From an uncultured Clostridia bacterium (lineage in GTDB: Bacteria > Bacillota > Clostridia > TANB77 > CAG-508): a DNA stretch of 64,000 nt. Below are positions 42,677 through 52,283 of the stretch, in pieces. Position numbers and translations under genes: made by a program. The first letter of the stretch is position 1; every line of letters begins with the position of its first letter. Under the pieces are notes generated by a model, which made no database searches, had not been told where the DNA came from, and saw nothing but the letters and a program-made list of their open reading frames with translations. Location of the stretch: positions 71,590 through 135,589 of the forward strand of contig CAOPES010000004.1 of NCBI GenBank assembly GCA_948502395.1, given 5' to 3'.

Positions 42677-44009
42677 CACTATAAAAGGAGTGACCAAAAT
42701 GGCAAAAAATTGCCAAAAAGGACCGTCCCCAATGGCAATTTATTGCCAAAAAGGTCCGTCCCCAATGGCAAAATAAATCAACAAAATATTCATAAACGCT
42801 CTTTTTAGGAACTTCATTAGTAGTAAAAACATTACAATAATCAATAAAACCACTATCAGACGATACCGTAATCCCACCAATAACATTGTCAGGTAAAACA
42901 GGAGCTTCAAAAGATTTAGCCATTTCAATATCAACTTTTATAGAAGGAATGTCACTTTTCAAAACAGGAATAACAGATTGTGACAATGCAGAATAATTTA
43001 TTTCCAATTTTGCGGAGTTACTAGCTTTATATATGTCAAAGTAATTCTTATCTTGACTATGATTTTTTGCCTTCCATTCTTCAAATTTATCATTCACAAG
43101 TTTTCCTATATTTACATATTCAAAGTTTTTAAAAGCATATTCAATAAGTTTTACACTATCAGATGTTCTAAATTTTTTTGTATCACAACCAAGTACAATG
43201 CAGATTATATCCATATCTCCACGTTTGCAAGCTGTTACTAGACAGCGGTTAGCTCCATTGGTAAATCCCGTTTTTACTCCATATACACCATTTAGAACTC
43301 CTAGTAGTTCATTTGTATTGCTTAAATTTTTAGGGTAACCATTAAGTGTAATTGTGTAGTTTTTTGTTCCTACAATGTTTGCAAATGTTTTATTTTTTAA
43401 TGCGTAATCTGTAAGTAATGCAAGTTCATATGCTGTTGTATAATGTCCGTTAGAGTCTAATCCGTGTGGGGATTCAAAGTGACTGTTGTAAAGTCCAAGT
43501 TCTTTTGCTTTATTGTTCATCATTTCTGAAAATCCAGCGACAGAACCACCAGCTGTTTCAGCTAATGCTACGGCAGCGTCATTTCCGGAGCATAGCATTA
43601 GTCCATAGAGTAAATCTCGAATTGTTATTTTGTCACCTGTTTTTAGTCCTAATCTTGATCCACCTGTGCCTGCTGCTTTTTTAGATACTTCTACGGTTTG
43701 GTTTAAATCGCAGTTTTCTATTATAACTGTTGCTGTCATAATTTTTGTGGTTGATGCCATTTTTACTTTATTGTCTTCGTTTTTTCCATAAATTATAGTT
43801 TTGCTTAATCTGTCTAAAACAATGCAAGAGCGAGCATTTAATTCTAGTGGAGATGTGCTGTTACTTGATGTTGTGATTGTTTCACTTATTATAGATAGTG
43901 TTTCTTCGTCATCTTCTTCATCATCTGCAAAAGAACAATTAACATTTAAAGTAGCTAAAAAAATTAGACACAAACAAATTGTTTTTAAATAAAAGTTTTT
44001 TAAATTCAT
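42663..44009 (-). CDS. dacF: D-alanyl-D-alanine carboxypeptidase with REP-encoded tail
   Basis: 448 aa from ATG 44009 (GGTGAT site); the longer frame to 44111 is not coding. Signal peptide MNLKNFYLKTICLCLIFLAT; active-site SxxK in MASTTKIMTA, SGN in MLCSGNDAA and KTG in GVKTGFTNGA, the three motifs of class-A low-molecular-mass PBPs (PBP5/DacF). It trims pentapeptide stems of peptidoglycan. The last ~35 residues (LFCHWGRTFLAINCHWGRSF ...) are a translation of two REP-like units (42699-42771); the usual amphipathic membrane-binding end seems to have been replaced. Symbol dacF by family likeness only. Confidence 0.88.
   Translation of the reverse strand: MNLKNFYLKTICLCLIFLATLNVNCSFADDEEDDEETLSIISETITTSSNSTSPLELNARSCIVLDRLSKTIIYGKNEDNKVKMASTTKIMTATVIIENCDLNQTVEVSKKAAGTGGSRLGLKTGDKITIRDLLYGLMLCSGNDAAVALAETAGGSVAGFSEMMNNKAKELGLYNSHFESPHGLDSNGHYTTAYELALLTDYALKNKTFANIVGTKNYTITLNGYPKNLSNTNELLGVLNGVYGVKTGFTNGANRCLVTACKRGDMDIICIVLGCDTKKFRTSDSVKLIEYAFKNFEYVNIGKLVNDKFEEWKAKNHSQDKNYFDIYKASNSAKLEINYSALSQSVIPVLKSDIPSIKVDIEMAKSFEAPVLPDNVIGGITVSSDSGFIDYCNVFTTNEVPKKSVYEYFVDLFCHWGRTFLAINCHWGRSFLAIFCHFGHSFYSAKKS
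42699..42771. repeat. REP-like element inside carboxypeptidase gene, type A
   Basis: Two TTGCCA/TGGCA units with GGACCGTCCCC and GGTCCGTCCCC cores, translated in the minus-strand gene as repeats of CHWGR(T/S)FLAI. Confidence 0.9.
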
Positions 44010-44116
44010 AATATCACCAATAAAGTATATGAAAATGCAATAATAATTATGCAAAATAAAAAATGATGAAAATGCTACGGAAATAAGCAAAAAAGCATCA
44101 AAACAACCCAAAAATA

Positions 44117-44145
44117 TTGATTTTATTACAAAAATGTAATATAAT
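44117..44145 (+). promoter_or_regulatory. promoter of thioester adhesin 1
   Basis: TTGATT, 17-bp spacer, TATAAT. A second possible promoter, TTGACT-16-TAAAAT, is at 44248-44275. Confidence 0.55.
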
Positions 44146-44313
44146 TGTAATAAGTGGGGTTATTTTTAAATAGACTACCACAAACCAATCTCCGTAGGCA
44201 TAAAAAAGACATAAAAATAGGGGGAAATTTATTGGAAAAAAAGCCCCTTGACTATTGTCAAAAAGAGAGTAAAATTGTAGTAGGAGATAATATAAAAGTA
44301 AGGGAGAAGAAAG

Positions 44314-47300
44314 ATGAGCTCAAAAGTAAAAAGAGTAGCACTAATAGGAATTATGATGGTAATAATGTTAGCAGTATTAGCAATGGCAATGCCTAATACA
44401 GTAAATGCAGTAACATTACCAATGTACTTAGGAATAACAGAGATAAGAACAAATGATACACCAAATTTAGGATATGCAATAGGTGATCCAAATACAAATG
44501 GAGAAACAGGAGAAAGCAACAAAATTTGGAACATTGTAGAATATACAGGTTTAGGATCAGATGCTAATTTGAAAGCAGATGGAGCAAAAGATATTTATTG
44601 TCTAAAAGCAGGGATAGGTTTTACAAACACACATAAACGTGATGAATATACAATGTCATTTAACATGAAAACTCAAAGAAGTGATATTGAAGGAACAAGC
44701 GATGTACTAAAATCAATAGTAGAAGGAACAGTACCATACAAAGCTTCTTCAACTGCAACAGAAGTTCAAGTTAGTAGATATAATTCAATATTAGCATTAG
44801 GAGATATGTTATATTTAATAAGTGATGATGAAAACCAAAAAGTAGAATATTTAAGTAAAGCAGGAATTAATGCAGAAGATTGGGACACAGTATTAACAAG
44901 AGATGAAATAGCAGCAGTTCAACAAGCAGCAATTTGGTATTTCACAAACTATGAAGAAGGAAAAACAACTTTTGACAAAACAGCAGCAGACACAACAGGT
45001 TGGTTATGGTATACAGAAGACGGAACTACTTATAAAAATTTAATACAACATAATCCAACAAATGTAGCAATAAATGATTCTTATGGTTCTCAAAGACAAA
45101 AACAAGCAGAAGTATTATATAGATATTTAATACAAACAGCAAAGAAAAATTCAGTAAATTATGCAAATCCAGAAACTGCAACAGTGCCAGCATCACTTAC
45201 AACAACGAGCTTAGGATATAAAGAAGTTGGAAATAATTATGTATTAGGACCAATAAATATAACAGAAGCACAAGGAAATACAATACCATATGATGTAGAG
45301 TTTGCATTTAAAGCAAATGGAAGCGAAGTAAGAAAAGATGAATATACTTTATTAAATGCAAGTGAGCAACCAGTAGCAGAAGGAACAACAATAAAAGATT
45401 TAGTAGGAGAAAACTTCTACATTTCAGTTCCAAAAACTAAGGGGAAAACATTCTCAGTAGCAACAAACATAAAATATTCAAAATCAGTATTAAACTTATA
45501 TACAGCACCAGGAAACACAACACAACCAGTATTAATACCAGAAACAACACCAGAAAAAGAACCAGCAGAAATATCAGTAGAAATAAAAGTTCAACAATCA
45601 TTTGACTTAAAATTAATAAAAAGAATTTTTGAAGTAAATGGTAAGAAAGTACCAGAAAGAATAGAAAAAGTTGATGTTAGCAAATTAAACACAACAGACG
45701 AAAATGGTAAAAAAATAACAACAGGTGATTATACATTAAATAAAAAACCATATGGAGTAAAAAAAGGTGATATAGTAACATATGCACTTAGAGTTTACAA
45801 CGAAGGAACAATAGACGGATATGCTTCAGAAATAACAGAAGATATTCCAGAAGGATTAGAATTTTTATGGATGGCTCCGGAAGATCTTGAAAAAGATACA
45901 ACATTAACAACAGCTGAGAAAGAAGCAATTGAATTTAACCAAAAATATTTATGGGGAAAATTCGTATATGATGAAGAAACCAAAAATAGAATAGTTCAAA
46001 TTTCAACAGATTATCTATCACAAGAAAATGAAACAACAACAAAAGGAAACCTAATAAAAGCATTTGGAGAAAATGACGGAACAAAAACAGAAAAAGATAT
46101 TTCATATAAAGAAGTATATGTAAAAATGAAAGTTGTTTCAGAAAACACAACAGGAACAATAATAAGAAATGAAGCAGCAATAACAGAAGACACTGACAGC
46201 GAAAATAATCCAGTAAATGATAGAGACTCAGATACAGAAGTATGGAAAAAATATGAAGATGATGAAGATTACGATAATATCACATTAGAAGTATTTGACC
46301 TAGCATTAAGAAAATTCATAATAGCAGTAAGCAAAGATGAAACAATAGAAAATAGTGAATATTTAAGAAACGAAGACGGTTCATATAAAAGAGCACCAAT
46401 AGTAGACACATCAAAATTAAATACAATAGGTGAAGATGGAAAAAGAATTACAACATCTACATATAATCACACAAAAGAACCAGTATTAGTACAAAGAAAT
46501 GATATAGTTGTATATATGTTAAGAGTTTACAACGAAGGAGATATTGACGGATATGCAGCAGAAATAAAAGATCACTTACCACCACATCTAGAATTTGTAG
46601 ATAACGAATTTAATAAACAATATGGTTGGAATGTATCAGAAGATGGAAGAACAGTTACTACAAAATATTTAAGTTCAAAAGATAGCTTAATAAAGAAAGC
46701 TGTAAAAAATGATAAAGATGAATATGTATTAGCATATAAAGAAGTGCCAATTATGTGTAAAGTTGTTGAAAAAGCACCAACAAATCAAAACATTACAAAT
46801 ATTGCTGATATAACAAAATATGAAGATTATAACAAAGAGCAAGTAGCAGATAGAGATTCTCAAGAAAACAACGTGGAATTACCAAAACCTGAAAACTTAC
46901 CAACATATAAAGATAATGAAAAAGGAGAATATGTACCTGGTCAACAAGATGATGACGACTTTGAAAAAGTAATAGTAAAGGAATTTGACTTAGCATTAAG
47001 AAAATGGGTAACACAAGCAATAGTAACAGACAAAAAAGGAACAGTAATAACAAATACAGGACATCAACCATATGATGACCCAGAAGATATAGTTAAAGTA
47101 GAATTAGATAGAAAAAAATTAAATGAAGTAACAGTTAAATTTAGATATTCAATAAGAGTAATAAACGAAGGTGACCTAGAAGGTTATGCAAAAGAAGTAA
47201 CAGACTATATTCCAGAAGGACTAAAATTTGTGGCAGCAGATAACCCAGGTTGGACAGATGAAGGAAATAATGTAATATCAACAAGATTATTAGAAAATAA

Positions 47301-47598
47301 ATTACTAAAACCAGGAGAATATGCTGATGTAGAAGTATTACTTACATGGGTAAATAATCAAAATAATATGGGACTAAAAGTAAACACAGCAGAGATATCA
47401 GAAGACTATAACGAATATGATGTTCCAGATAAAGATTCAACACCTGATAACAAAAAGCCAGGAGAAGACGATATAGATGACGCACCAGTAATGTTATCAA
47501 TAAAAACAGGTCAAACAAGAATTTACTTTACATTAGGATTTACAATATTAATTACAATAGCAGGTGGAATAGTACTAATTAAGAAATATGTATTATAA
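44314..47598 (+). CDS. thioester-domain surface adhesin 1, 1094 aa
   Basis: Signal peptide VALIGIMMVIMLAVLAMA. Residues ~35-280 form a thioester domain: Cys96 in IYCLKAG and Gln204 in QQAAIW (TQxAIW-like) would form the internal Cys-Gln bond that lets such adhesins bind host proteins covalently. Three to four beta domains follow, each starting FDL(A/K)LRK or FDLKLIK and each with an RVYNEG motif (DUF11/isopeptide-like), linked by acidic GQQDDDDFEK segments. The C-terminus has a membrane helix and KKYVL but no LPxTG, so anchoring is by the helix. AAGGGAG site before the ATG. Tandem paralogue at 47688. Confidence 0.85.
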   Translation: MSSKVKRVALIGIMMVIMLAVLAMAMPNTVNAVTLPMYLGITEIRTNDTPNLGYAIGDPNTNGETGESNKIWNIVEYTGLGSDANLKADGAKDIYCLKAGIGFTNTHKRDEYTMSFNMKTQRSDIEGTSDVLKSIVEGTVPYKASSTATEVQVSRYNSILALGDMLYLISDDENQKVEYLSKAGINAEDWDTVLTRDEIAAVQQAAIWYFTNYEEGKTTFDKTAADTTGWLWYTEDGTTYKNLIQHNPTNVAINDSYGSQRQKQAEVLYRYLIQTAKKNSVNYANPETATVPASLTTTSLGYKEVGNNYVLGPINITEAQGNTIPYDVEFAFKANGSEVRKDEYTLLNASEQPVAEGTTIKDLVGENFYISVPKTKGKTFSVATNIKYSKSVLNLYTAPGNTTQPVLIPETTPEKEPAEISVEIKVQQSFDLKLIKRIFEVNGKKVPERIEKVDVSKLNTTDENGKKITTGDYTLNKKPYGVKKGDIVTYALRVYNEGTIDGYASEITEDIPEGLEFLWMAPEDLEKDTTLTTAEKEAIEFNQKYLWGKFVYDEETKNRIVQISTDYLSQENETTTKGNLIKAFGENDGTKTEKDISYKEVYVKMKVVSENTTGTIIRNEAAITEDTDSENNPVNDRDSDTEVWKKYEDDEDYDNITLEVFDLALRKFIIAVSKDETIENSEYLRNEDGSYKRAPIVDTSKLNTIGEDGKRITTSTYNHTKEPVLVQRNDIVVYMLRVYNEGDIDGYAAEIKDHLPPHLEFVDNEFNKQYGWNVSEDGRTVTTKYLSSKDSLIKKAVKNDKDEYVLAYKEVPIMCKVVEKAPTNQNITNIADITKYEDYNKEQVADRDSQENNVELPKPENLPTYKDNEKGEYVPGQQDDDDFEKVIVKEFDLALRKWVTQAIVTDKKGTVITNTGHQPYDDPEDIVKVELDRKKLNEVTVKFRYSIRVINEGDLEGYAKEVTDYIPEGLKFVAADNPGWTDEGNNVISTRLLENKLLKPGEYADVEVLLTWVNNQNNMGLKVNTAEISEDYNEYDVPDKDSTPDNKKPGEDDIDDAPVMLSIKTGQTRIYFTLGFTILITIAGGIVLIKKYVL

Positions 47599-47660
47599 AC
47601 TTTTTGGGGCAGGTCGAAAAAGTTTTGTGTAAAACATTTAGGACACCCCAAAAAAGTTTA
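47599..47660. repeat. REP-like element, arm type D
   Basis: CTTTTTGGGGCAGGTCGAAA and AGGACACCCCAAAAAAG arms, between the two adhesin genes. Confidence 0.6.
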
Positions 47661-47687
47661 AAAAAGGATATTGAAAGGAGAGAACAA

Positions 47688-50600
47688 ATGAAAATAAAAA
47701 ATAAAATAATTTTTATGATTATTTGTGTAACCTTAATATTACTAACTTTTATGCAAACAGTAGCTTATGCTACTCTTGTAACAGATAACAGTAAGAAGAT
47801 GTATATAGGAATTGAAGAACTAAGAAGAAATGACACCCCGAATTTAGGATATGCAATAGGTGACCCAAATACAAATGGAGAAACAGGAGAGAGCAATAAA
47901 ATTTGGAGCTTGGTTGAATTTACAGGACCAAGTGATAGCGATAGTTTAAAAGCAAATGGAAATAAAAACATTTACTGTTTAAAAGCTGGGGTTGGTTTCA
48001 GTAATACTCATAAACGTGCAACTTATGATGTTTTCTTTAATATGAAAACTGAAAGATCACAAATTGAAACTCAAAATGATATTTTGGAAGAATTAGTAGG
48101 TGGAACAGTACCATATAAAGCATCTTCAACAGCTTCGGTAGTACAAGTTAGTAGATATGATGCATTACTAGCATTAGGGGATATGTTATATTTAATAGAA
48201 GACTCTGAACAAGAAAAAGAAAAATATTTGAATGCAGCAGGAATCTATTCAGAGGATTGGGGCTCTGTTCTTACAAGAGATGAGATATCAGCAGTACAAC
48301 AAACTGCAATTTGGTATTTTACAAACTATGAAGCAGGAAAAACTACTTTTGATAAAACAGGAAATACAGGTTGGTTATGGTATACAGAGAATGGAAATAC
48401 TTACAAGAATTTTATACAATATAATCCAACTGATGTAGATCCAAATTCATCTTATGGAGCTCAAAGACAAGTACAAGCGGAAACTCTATATAACTACCTA
48501 ATCCAAACAGCAAAATCAAAAGCAGGTCAATATGCAGAAGGAAGAATGGATCAAGAATCTCCAATTTCCTTAGATACAAAGACTTTGAATTATCAAGAAG
48601 TAGGAACTAACTATATAATGGGACCAATTCATATGTCATTAAATGCAAAAAATCCAGTAGGATATGAAATGGACTTTATTGTAAAAAATAATGGAACTGC
48701 AACAACAGGATATCAACTATTAAATAGTAATAAACAACCAGTAGCTTCTGGAACAACAGTAAAAAGCTTAGTTGGTCAAGATTTCTATATTTCTATGCCA
48801 GTAGCAACAACAGGATATGTAGAAGTTGAAGCGAATATTAGGTATACAAATAGAAACCAAACATTATGGACAGCAGATGGCATAGAAGGGGAAAGTACTC
48901 AACCAGTATTAATACCTTCAAAAAAGGCAGAAAGTAAGAAATTGACTTTGGATGTAATGCCAAGTGCAAAAGAATTTGACTTATCTTTGAGAAAATATAT
49001 TACAAAAGTAGGAGATGAAGTTTTATCAGGTGCAAAATCTAGGGTGCCAGTAATAGATGTAAGCCCATTAATAGATGTTGTGCCAGTAAGAACAGCAGCT
49101 TCAACAACAGCTACATATAAACATAAAAAAGATCCAGTAGTTGTAAGAACGAATACTAAAATTATATATAATATCACAATTTATAACGAAGGAGAAAAAG
49201 CAGGAAGAGCTACAAAAATAGTAGACCAATTACCAGAAGGGCTAAGATTTGATAGAGTAGTAAGTGGAAACTTTGTATTAGATACATATAATCAAACAAC
49301 AAACACATTAAATTTAAAAAGAGCAACTGGAAATAATACAAATTTAGCAGCATTTACAGGTAGAACTGAATTAGACTCTGAAACAATACAAATTGAGTGT
49401 ACAGTAACTGCTTATGCAGCAGCAAATAAACAAGTTTTAACAAACTTAGCTTGGATATCAGAAGAAGTTGATGGTGAATCAGGTGTAACAATAACAACTC
49501 AAAGAAGAATGGATAGAGACTCTGAACCAGCAACAATAACAAAATATAATAAAGCTGAGCTAGTAACAACAGATAATGGTTACACAGGAAATACTTCAAA
49601 TGCAGGTAAAGACTTACAAAATCAAAATAGCTATTTCGAAGGTCAACAAGATGATGACGACTTTGAAAAAGTAGTAATAAATCCAGCAACAGGAAGTTAT
49701 AATATACAACTTATCAAGGTTGCTGAAAATGATACTACAAAGAAATTACAAGGTGCACAATTTGAAATAACATTAGCAAATGGAACTAAAAATACATATA
49801 CAACAGACGCAAATGGTTCACTAAATATTAATAACATTAATATTACATCAGCAGGAGTAGAAAATATAACAATAAAAGAAACAGTAGCACCAAAAGGATA
49901 TTCTAAAATAATAGATACTATTATTTTGAAAGTTAGAAAGCAAATAGTAAATGGAGAATATAAGGGAACAGTAGAATCTTTAACAAAAGCTGACGGAACA
50001 GCTGTACCAACAGGTACAACACACGCTGTTGAAGGAAATACAATAAAAGTAACTGTTCCAAATAGGGAAAAAACATTTGACTTAGCTTTAAGAAAATATA
50101 TAACAAAAGCAGGAGAAAAAGAATTAAATGGGGCAGATACTAGAATTCCATCAATAGATAGAACAACATTAGATAATGGAACAACAGCAACATACAAACA
50201 TAGAAAAGATCCTGTACCTGTAAAAACAGGAGAAAAAGTAATATATAATCTTGCAATTTATAATGAAGGTGAAAAATCTGGTAGAGCAACAAAAATTGTA
50301 GACCAATTACCAACAGGATTACAATTTAATAGAGTAATAACATCAAACTTTGTAGTAGAGTCATATAATCAAACTACAAATACTCTAAACTTAAAAAGAG
50401 CAGATGGAAACAATACAAACTTAGGACCATATACAGGAAATGCAAATCCAGCATCAGAAGTAATTCAAATTGAATGTACAGTGGTAGCAGAAGCAACAAC
50501 AAAAAATGATCAAATTTTAACAAACCTAGCTTGGATATCAGAAGAATTTGATGAAGATGCAAATAGAACGATAACAAATGTTAAGGGACAAGATAGAGAC

Positions 50601-52154
50601 TCTGAACCTTCAACAATAACAACAAAGACAAAAGATGAGTTGGTAACAACAGATAATGGTTATATAGGAAATACTTCAAACAATGGTAAAGACCTAGCAG
50701 ATAGAAATAGTTATTTTGAAGGTCAACAAGACGATGATGACTTTGAAAAAATAATTATACCTAAAAAGATTCCAGTAGATTTAGCATTAAGAAAATTCAT
50801 TGTAGCAGTAAGTAAAGATGAAAATATAGAAGATAGTGAGTATCTAAAAAACGAAGACGGTTCATATAAAAGAGCGCCAGTAGTAGACTCATCAAAATTA
50901 AACACAAAAGATGATGAAGGAAATTTAATTACAACAGCAATATATAATCATACAAAAGAGCCAGTATTAGTACAAAGAAATGATATAGTTGTATATATGT
51001 TAAGAGTTTACAACGAAGGTGACATTGACGGGTATGCAGCTGAAATAAAAGATCACTTACCACCACATTTAGAATTTGTAGATAGCGAATTTAATAAACA
51101 ATATGGTTGGGATGTATCAGAAGATGGTAGAACAGTAACTACAAAATATCTAAGTTCAGAAGAGTACTTAATTAAGAAAGCAAAGCCAGTATATGAAGGA
51201 GAAACAACAGGATTTATTCCAGACGAAGACGGAAATGTAACAGGTGGAAGTTCAGCTTTAAAATATAAAATTACTCATTATGAATTAGATTATAAAGAAG
51301 TTCCAATTATGTGTAAAGTAAAAGACACAGCACCAAGAAACGAAAACATTACAAATATTGCAGACATAACAAAATATGAAGACGAAGAACACAAACCAGT
51401 AGAAGACAGAGACTCACAAGAAAACAATGTCGACTTACCAGAAGAAAAAGACCTACCAGGATACAAAGATGACGAAAAAGGAGACTACGTACCAGGTCAA
51501 CAAGATGATGATGACTTCGAAAAAGTAATAGTAAAAAAATTCGACTTAGCACTAAGAAAATGGGTAACACAAGCAATAGTAACAGACAAAAAAGGAACAA
51601 CAGTAACAAACACAGGACATCAACCATATGATGACCCAGAAGGAATAGTAAAAGTAGAATTAGACAAAAAGAATTTAAGCCAAGTAACAGTTAAATTCAG
51701 ATATTCAATTAGGGTAATAAATGAAGGAGATATAGAAGGATATGCAAAAGAAGTAACAGACTATATCCCAGAAGGATTAAAATTTATAGCAGCAGATAAC
51801 CCAGGTTGGACAGATGAAGGAAACAATGTAATATCAACAAGATTACTAGAAAACACACTATTAAAACCGGGAGAATATGCTGATGTAGAAGTATTACTTA
51901 CATGGATAAACAACTCAAACAATATGGGACTAAAAGTAAATACAGCAGAAATATCAGAAGACTATAACGATTATGATGTACCAGACGAAGACTCAACACC
52001 AGACAATAAGAAACCAGGTGAAGACGATATTGACGATGCACCAGTAATGTTATCAGTAAAAACTGGTAAAGCAGTAACTTACATAGGATTAGGATTAACA
52101 GTTTTAGTAATAATGGCTTCTGGAGTAACACTAATTAAGAAATATGTAATGTAA
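47688..52154 (+). CDS. thioester-domain surface adhesin 2, 1488 aa
   Basis: Start ATG 47688, 8 bp after AAAGGAGAG; earlier in-frame codons are REP sequence. Signal peptide IIFMIICVTLILLTFMQTVAYA. Thioester residues Cys97 (IYCLKAG) and Gln205 (QQTAIW). Then repeated FDL(S/A)LRKYIT beta domains with IYNEGEK(A/S)GRATK, one CnaB-like domain in the middle (YNIQLIKVAENDTTKKLQGA to KETVAPKGYS, likely isopeptide), and two domains nearly identical to those of adhesin 1. Linkers GQQDDDDFEK recur. The end is a membrane helix plus KKYVM, no sortase motif. The gene arose by duplication with domain gain. Confidence 0.85.
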   Translation: MKIKNKIIFMIICVTLILLTFMQTVAYATLVTDNSKKMYIGIEELRRNDTPNLGYAIGDPNTNGETGESNKIWSLVEFTGPSDSDSLKANGNKNIYCLKAGVGFSNTHKRATYDVFFNMKTERSQIETQNDILEELVGGTVPYKASSTASVVQVSRYDALLALGDMLYLIEDSEQEKEKYLNAAGIYSEDWGSVLTRDEISAVQQTAIWYFTNYEAGKTTFDKTGNTGWLWYTENGNTYKNFIQYNPTDVDPNSSYGAQRQVQAETLYNYLIQTAKSKAGQYAEGRMDQESPISLDTKTLNYQEVGTNYIMGPIHMSLNAKNPVGYEMDFIVKNNGTATTGYQLLNSNKQPVASGTTVKSLVGQDFYISMPVATTGYVEVEANIRYTNRNQTLWTADGIEGESTQPVLIPSKKAESKKLTLDVMPSAKEFDLSLRKYITKVGDEVLSGAKSRVPVIDVSPLIDVVPVRTAASTTATYKHKKDPVVVRTNTKIIYNITIYNEGEKAGRATKIVDQLPEGLRFDRVVSGNFVLDTYNQTTNTLNLKRATGNNTNLAAFTGRTELDSETIQIECTVTAYAAANKQVLTNLAWISEEVDGESGVTITTQRRMDRDSEPATITKYNKAELVTTDNGYTGNTSNAGKDLQNQNSYFEGQQDDDDFEKVVINPATGSYNIQLIKVAENDTTKKLQGAQFEITLANGTKNTYTTDANGSLNINNINITSAGVENITIKETVAPKGYSKIIDTIILKVRKQIVNGEYKGTVESLTKADGTAVPTGTTHAVEGNTIKVTVPNREKTFDLALRKYITKAGEKELNGADTRIPSIDRTTLDNGTTATYKHRKDPVPVKTGEKVIYNLAIYNEGEKSGRATKIVDQLPTGLQFNRVITSNFVVESYNQTTNTLNLKRADGNNTNLGPYTGNANPASEVIQIECTVVAEATTKNDQILTNLAWISEEFDEDANRTITNVKGQDRDSEPSTITTKTKDELVTTDNGYIGNTSNNGKDLADRNSYFEGQQDDDDFEKIIIPKKIPVDLALRKFIVAVSKDENIEDSEYLKNEDGSYKRAPVVDSSKLNTKDDEGNLITTAIYNHTKEPVLVQRNDIVVYMLRVYNEGDIDGYAAEIKDHLPPHLEFVDSEFNKQYGWDVSEDGRTVTTKYLSSEEYLIKKAKPVYEGETTGFIPDEDGNVTGGSSALKYKITHYELDYKEVPIMCKVKDTAPRNENITNIADITKYEDEEHKPVEDRDSQENNVDLPEEKDLPGYKDDEKGDYVPGQQDDDDFEKVIVKKFDLALRKWVTQAIVTDKKGTTVTNTGHQPYDDPEGIVKVELDKKNLSQVTVKFRYSIRVINEGDIEGYAKEVTDYIPEGLKFIAADNPGWTDEGNNVISTRLLENTLLKPGEYADVEVLLTWINNSNNMGLKVNTAEISEDYNDYDVPDEDSTPDNKKPGEDDIDDAPVMLSVKTGKAVTYIGLGLTVLVIMASGVTLIKKYVM

Positions 52155-52175
52155 TTGAAATAAGGAACATTAGGA

Positions 52176-52260
52176 AATGTCCATTGGGGACGTTTCCTTT
52201 TGGACATTTGGGACATTTTGGGACGTTTCCGAATGGACATTTTGTCCACTTTGGGACACA
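52176..52260. repeat. REP-like element, arm type C
   Basis: AATGTCCATTGGGGACGTTT with CCTTTTGGACATT, then a second unit (GGGACGTTTCCGAATGGACA). Same family as the asd-ddh copy. Confidence 0.8.
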
Positions 52261-52283
52261 TCTATAATAGAAAAGGAGAAAAT

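Noticed and set aside
44314..52154. LPxTG sortase anchoring of the thioester adhesins
   Set aside because: No LPxTG-like motif before the C-terminal hydrophobic segment in either protein.
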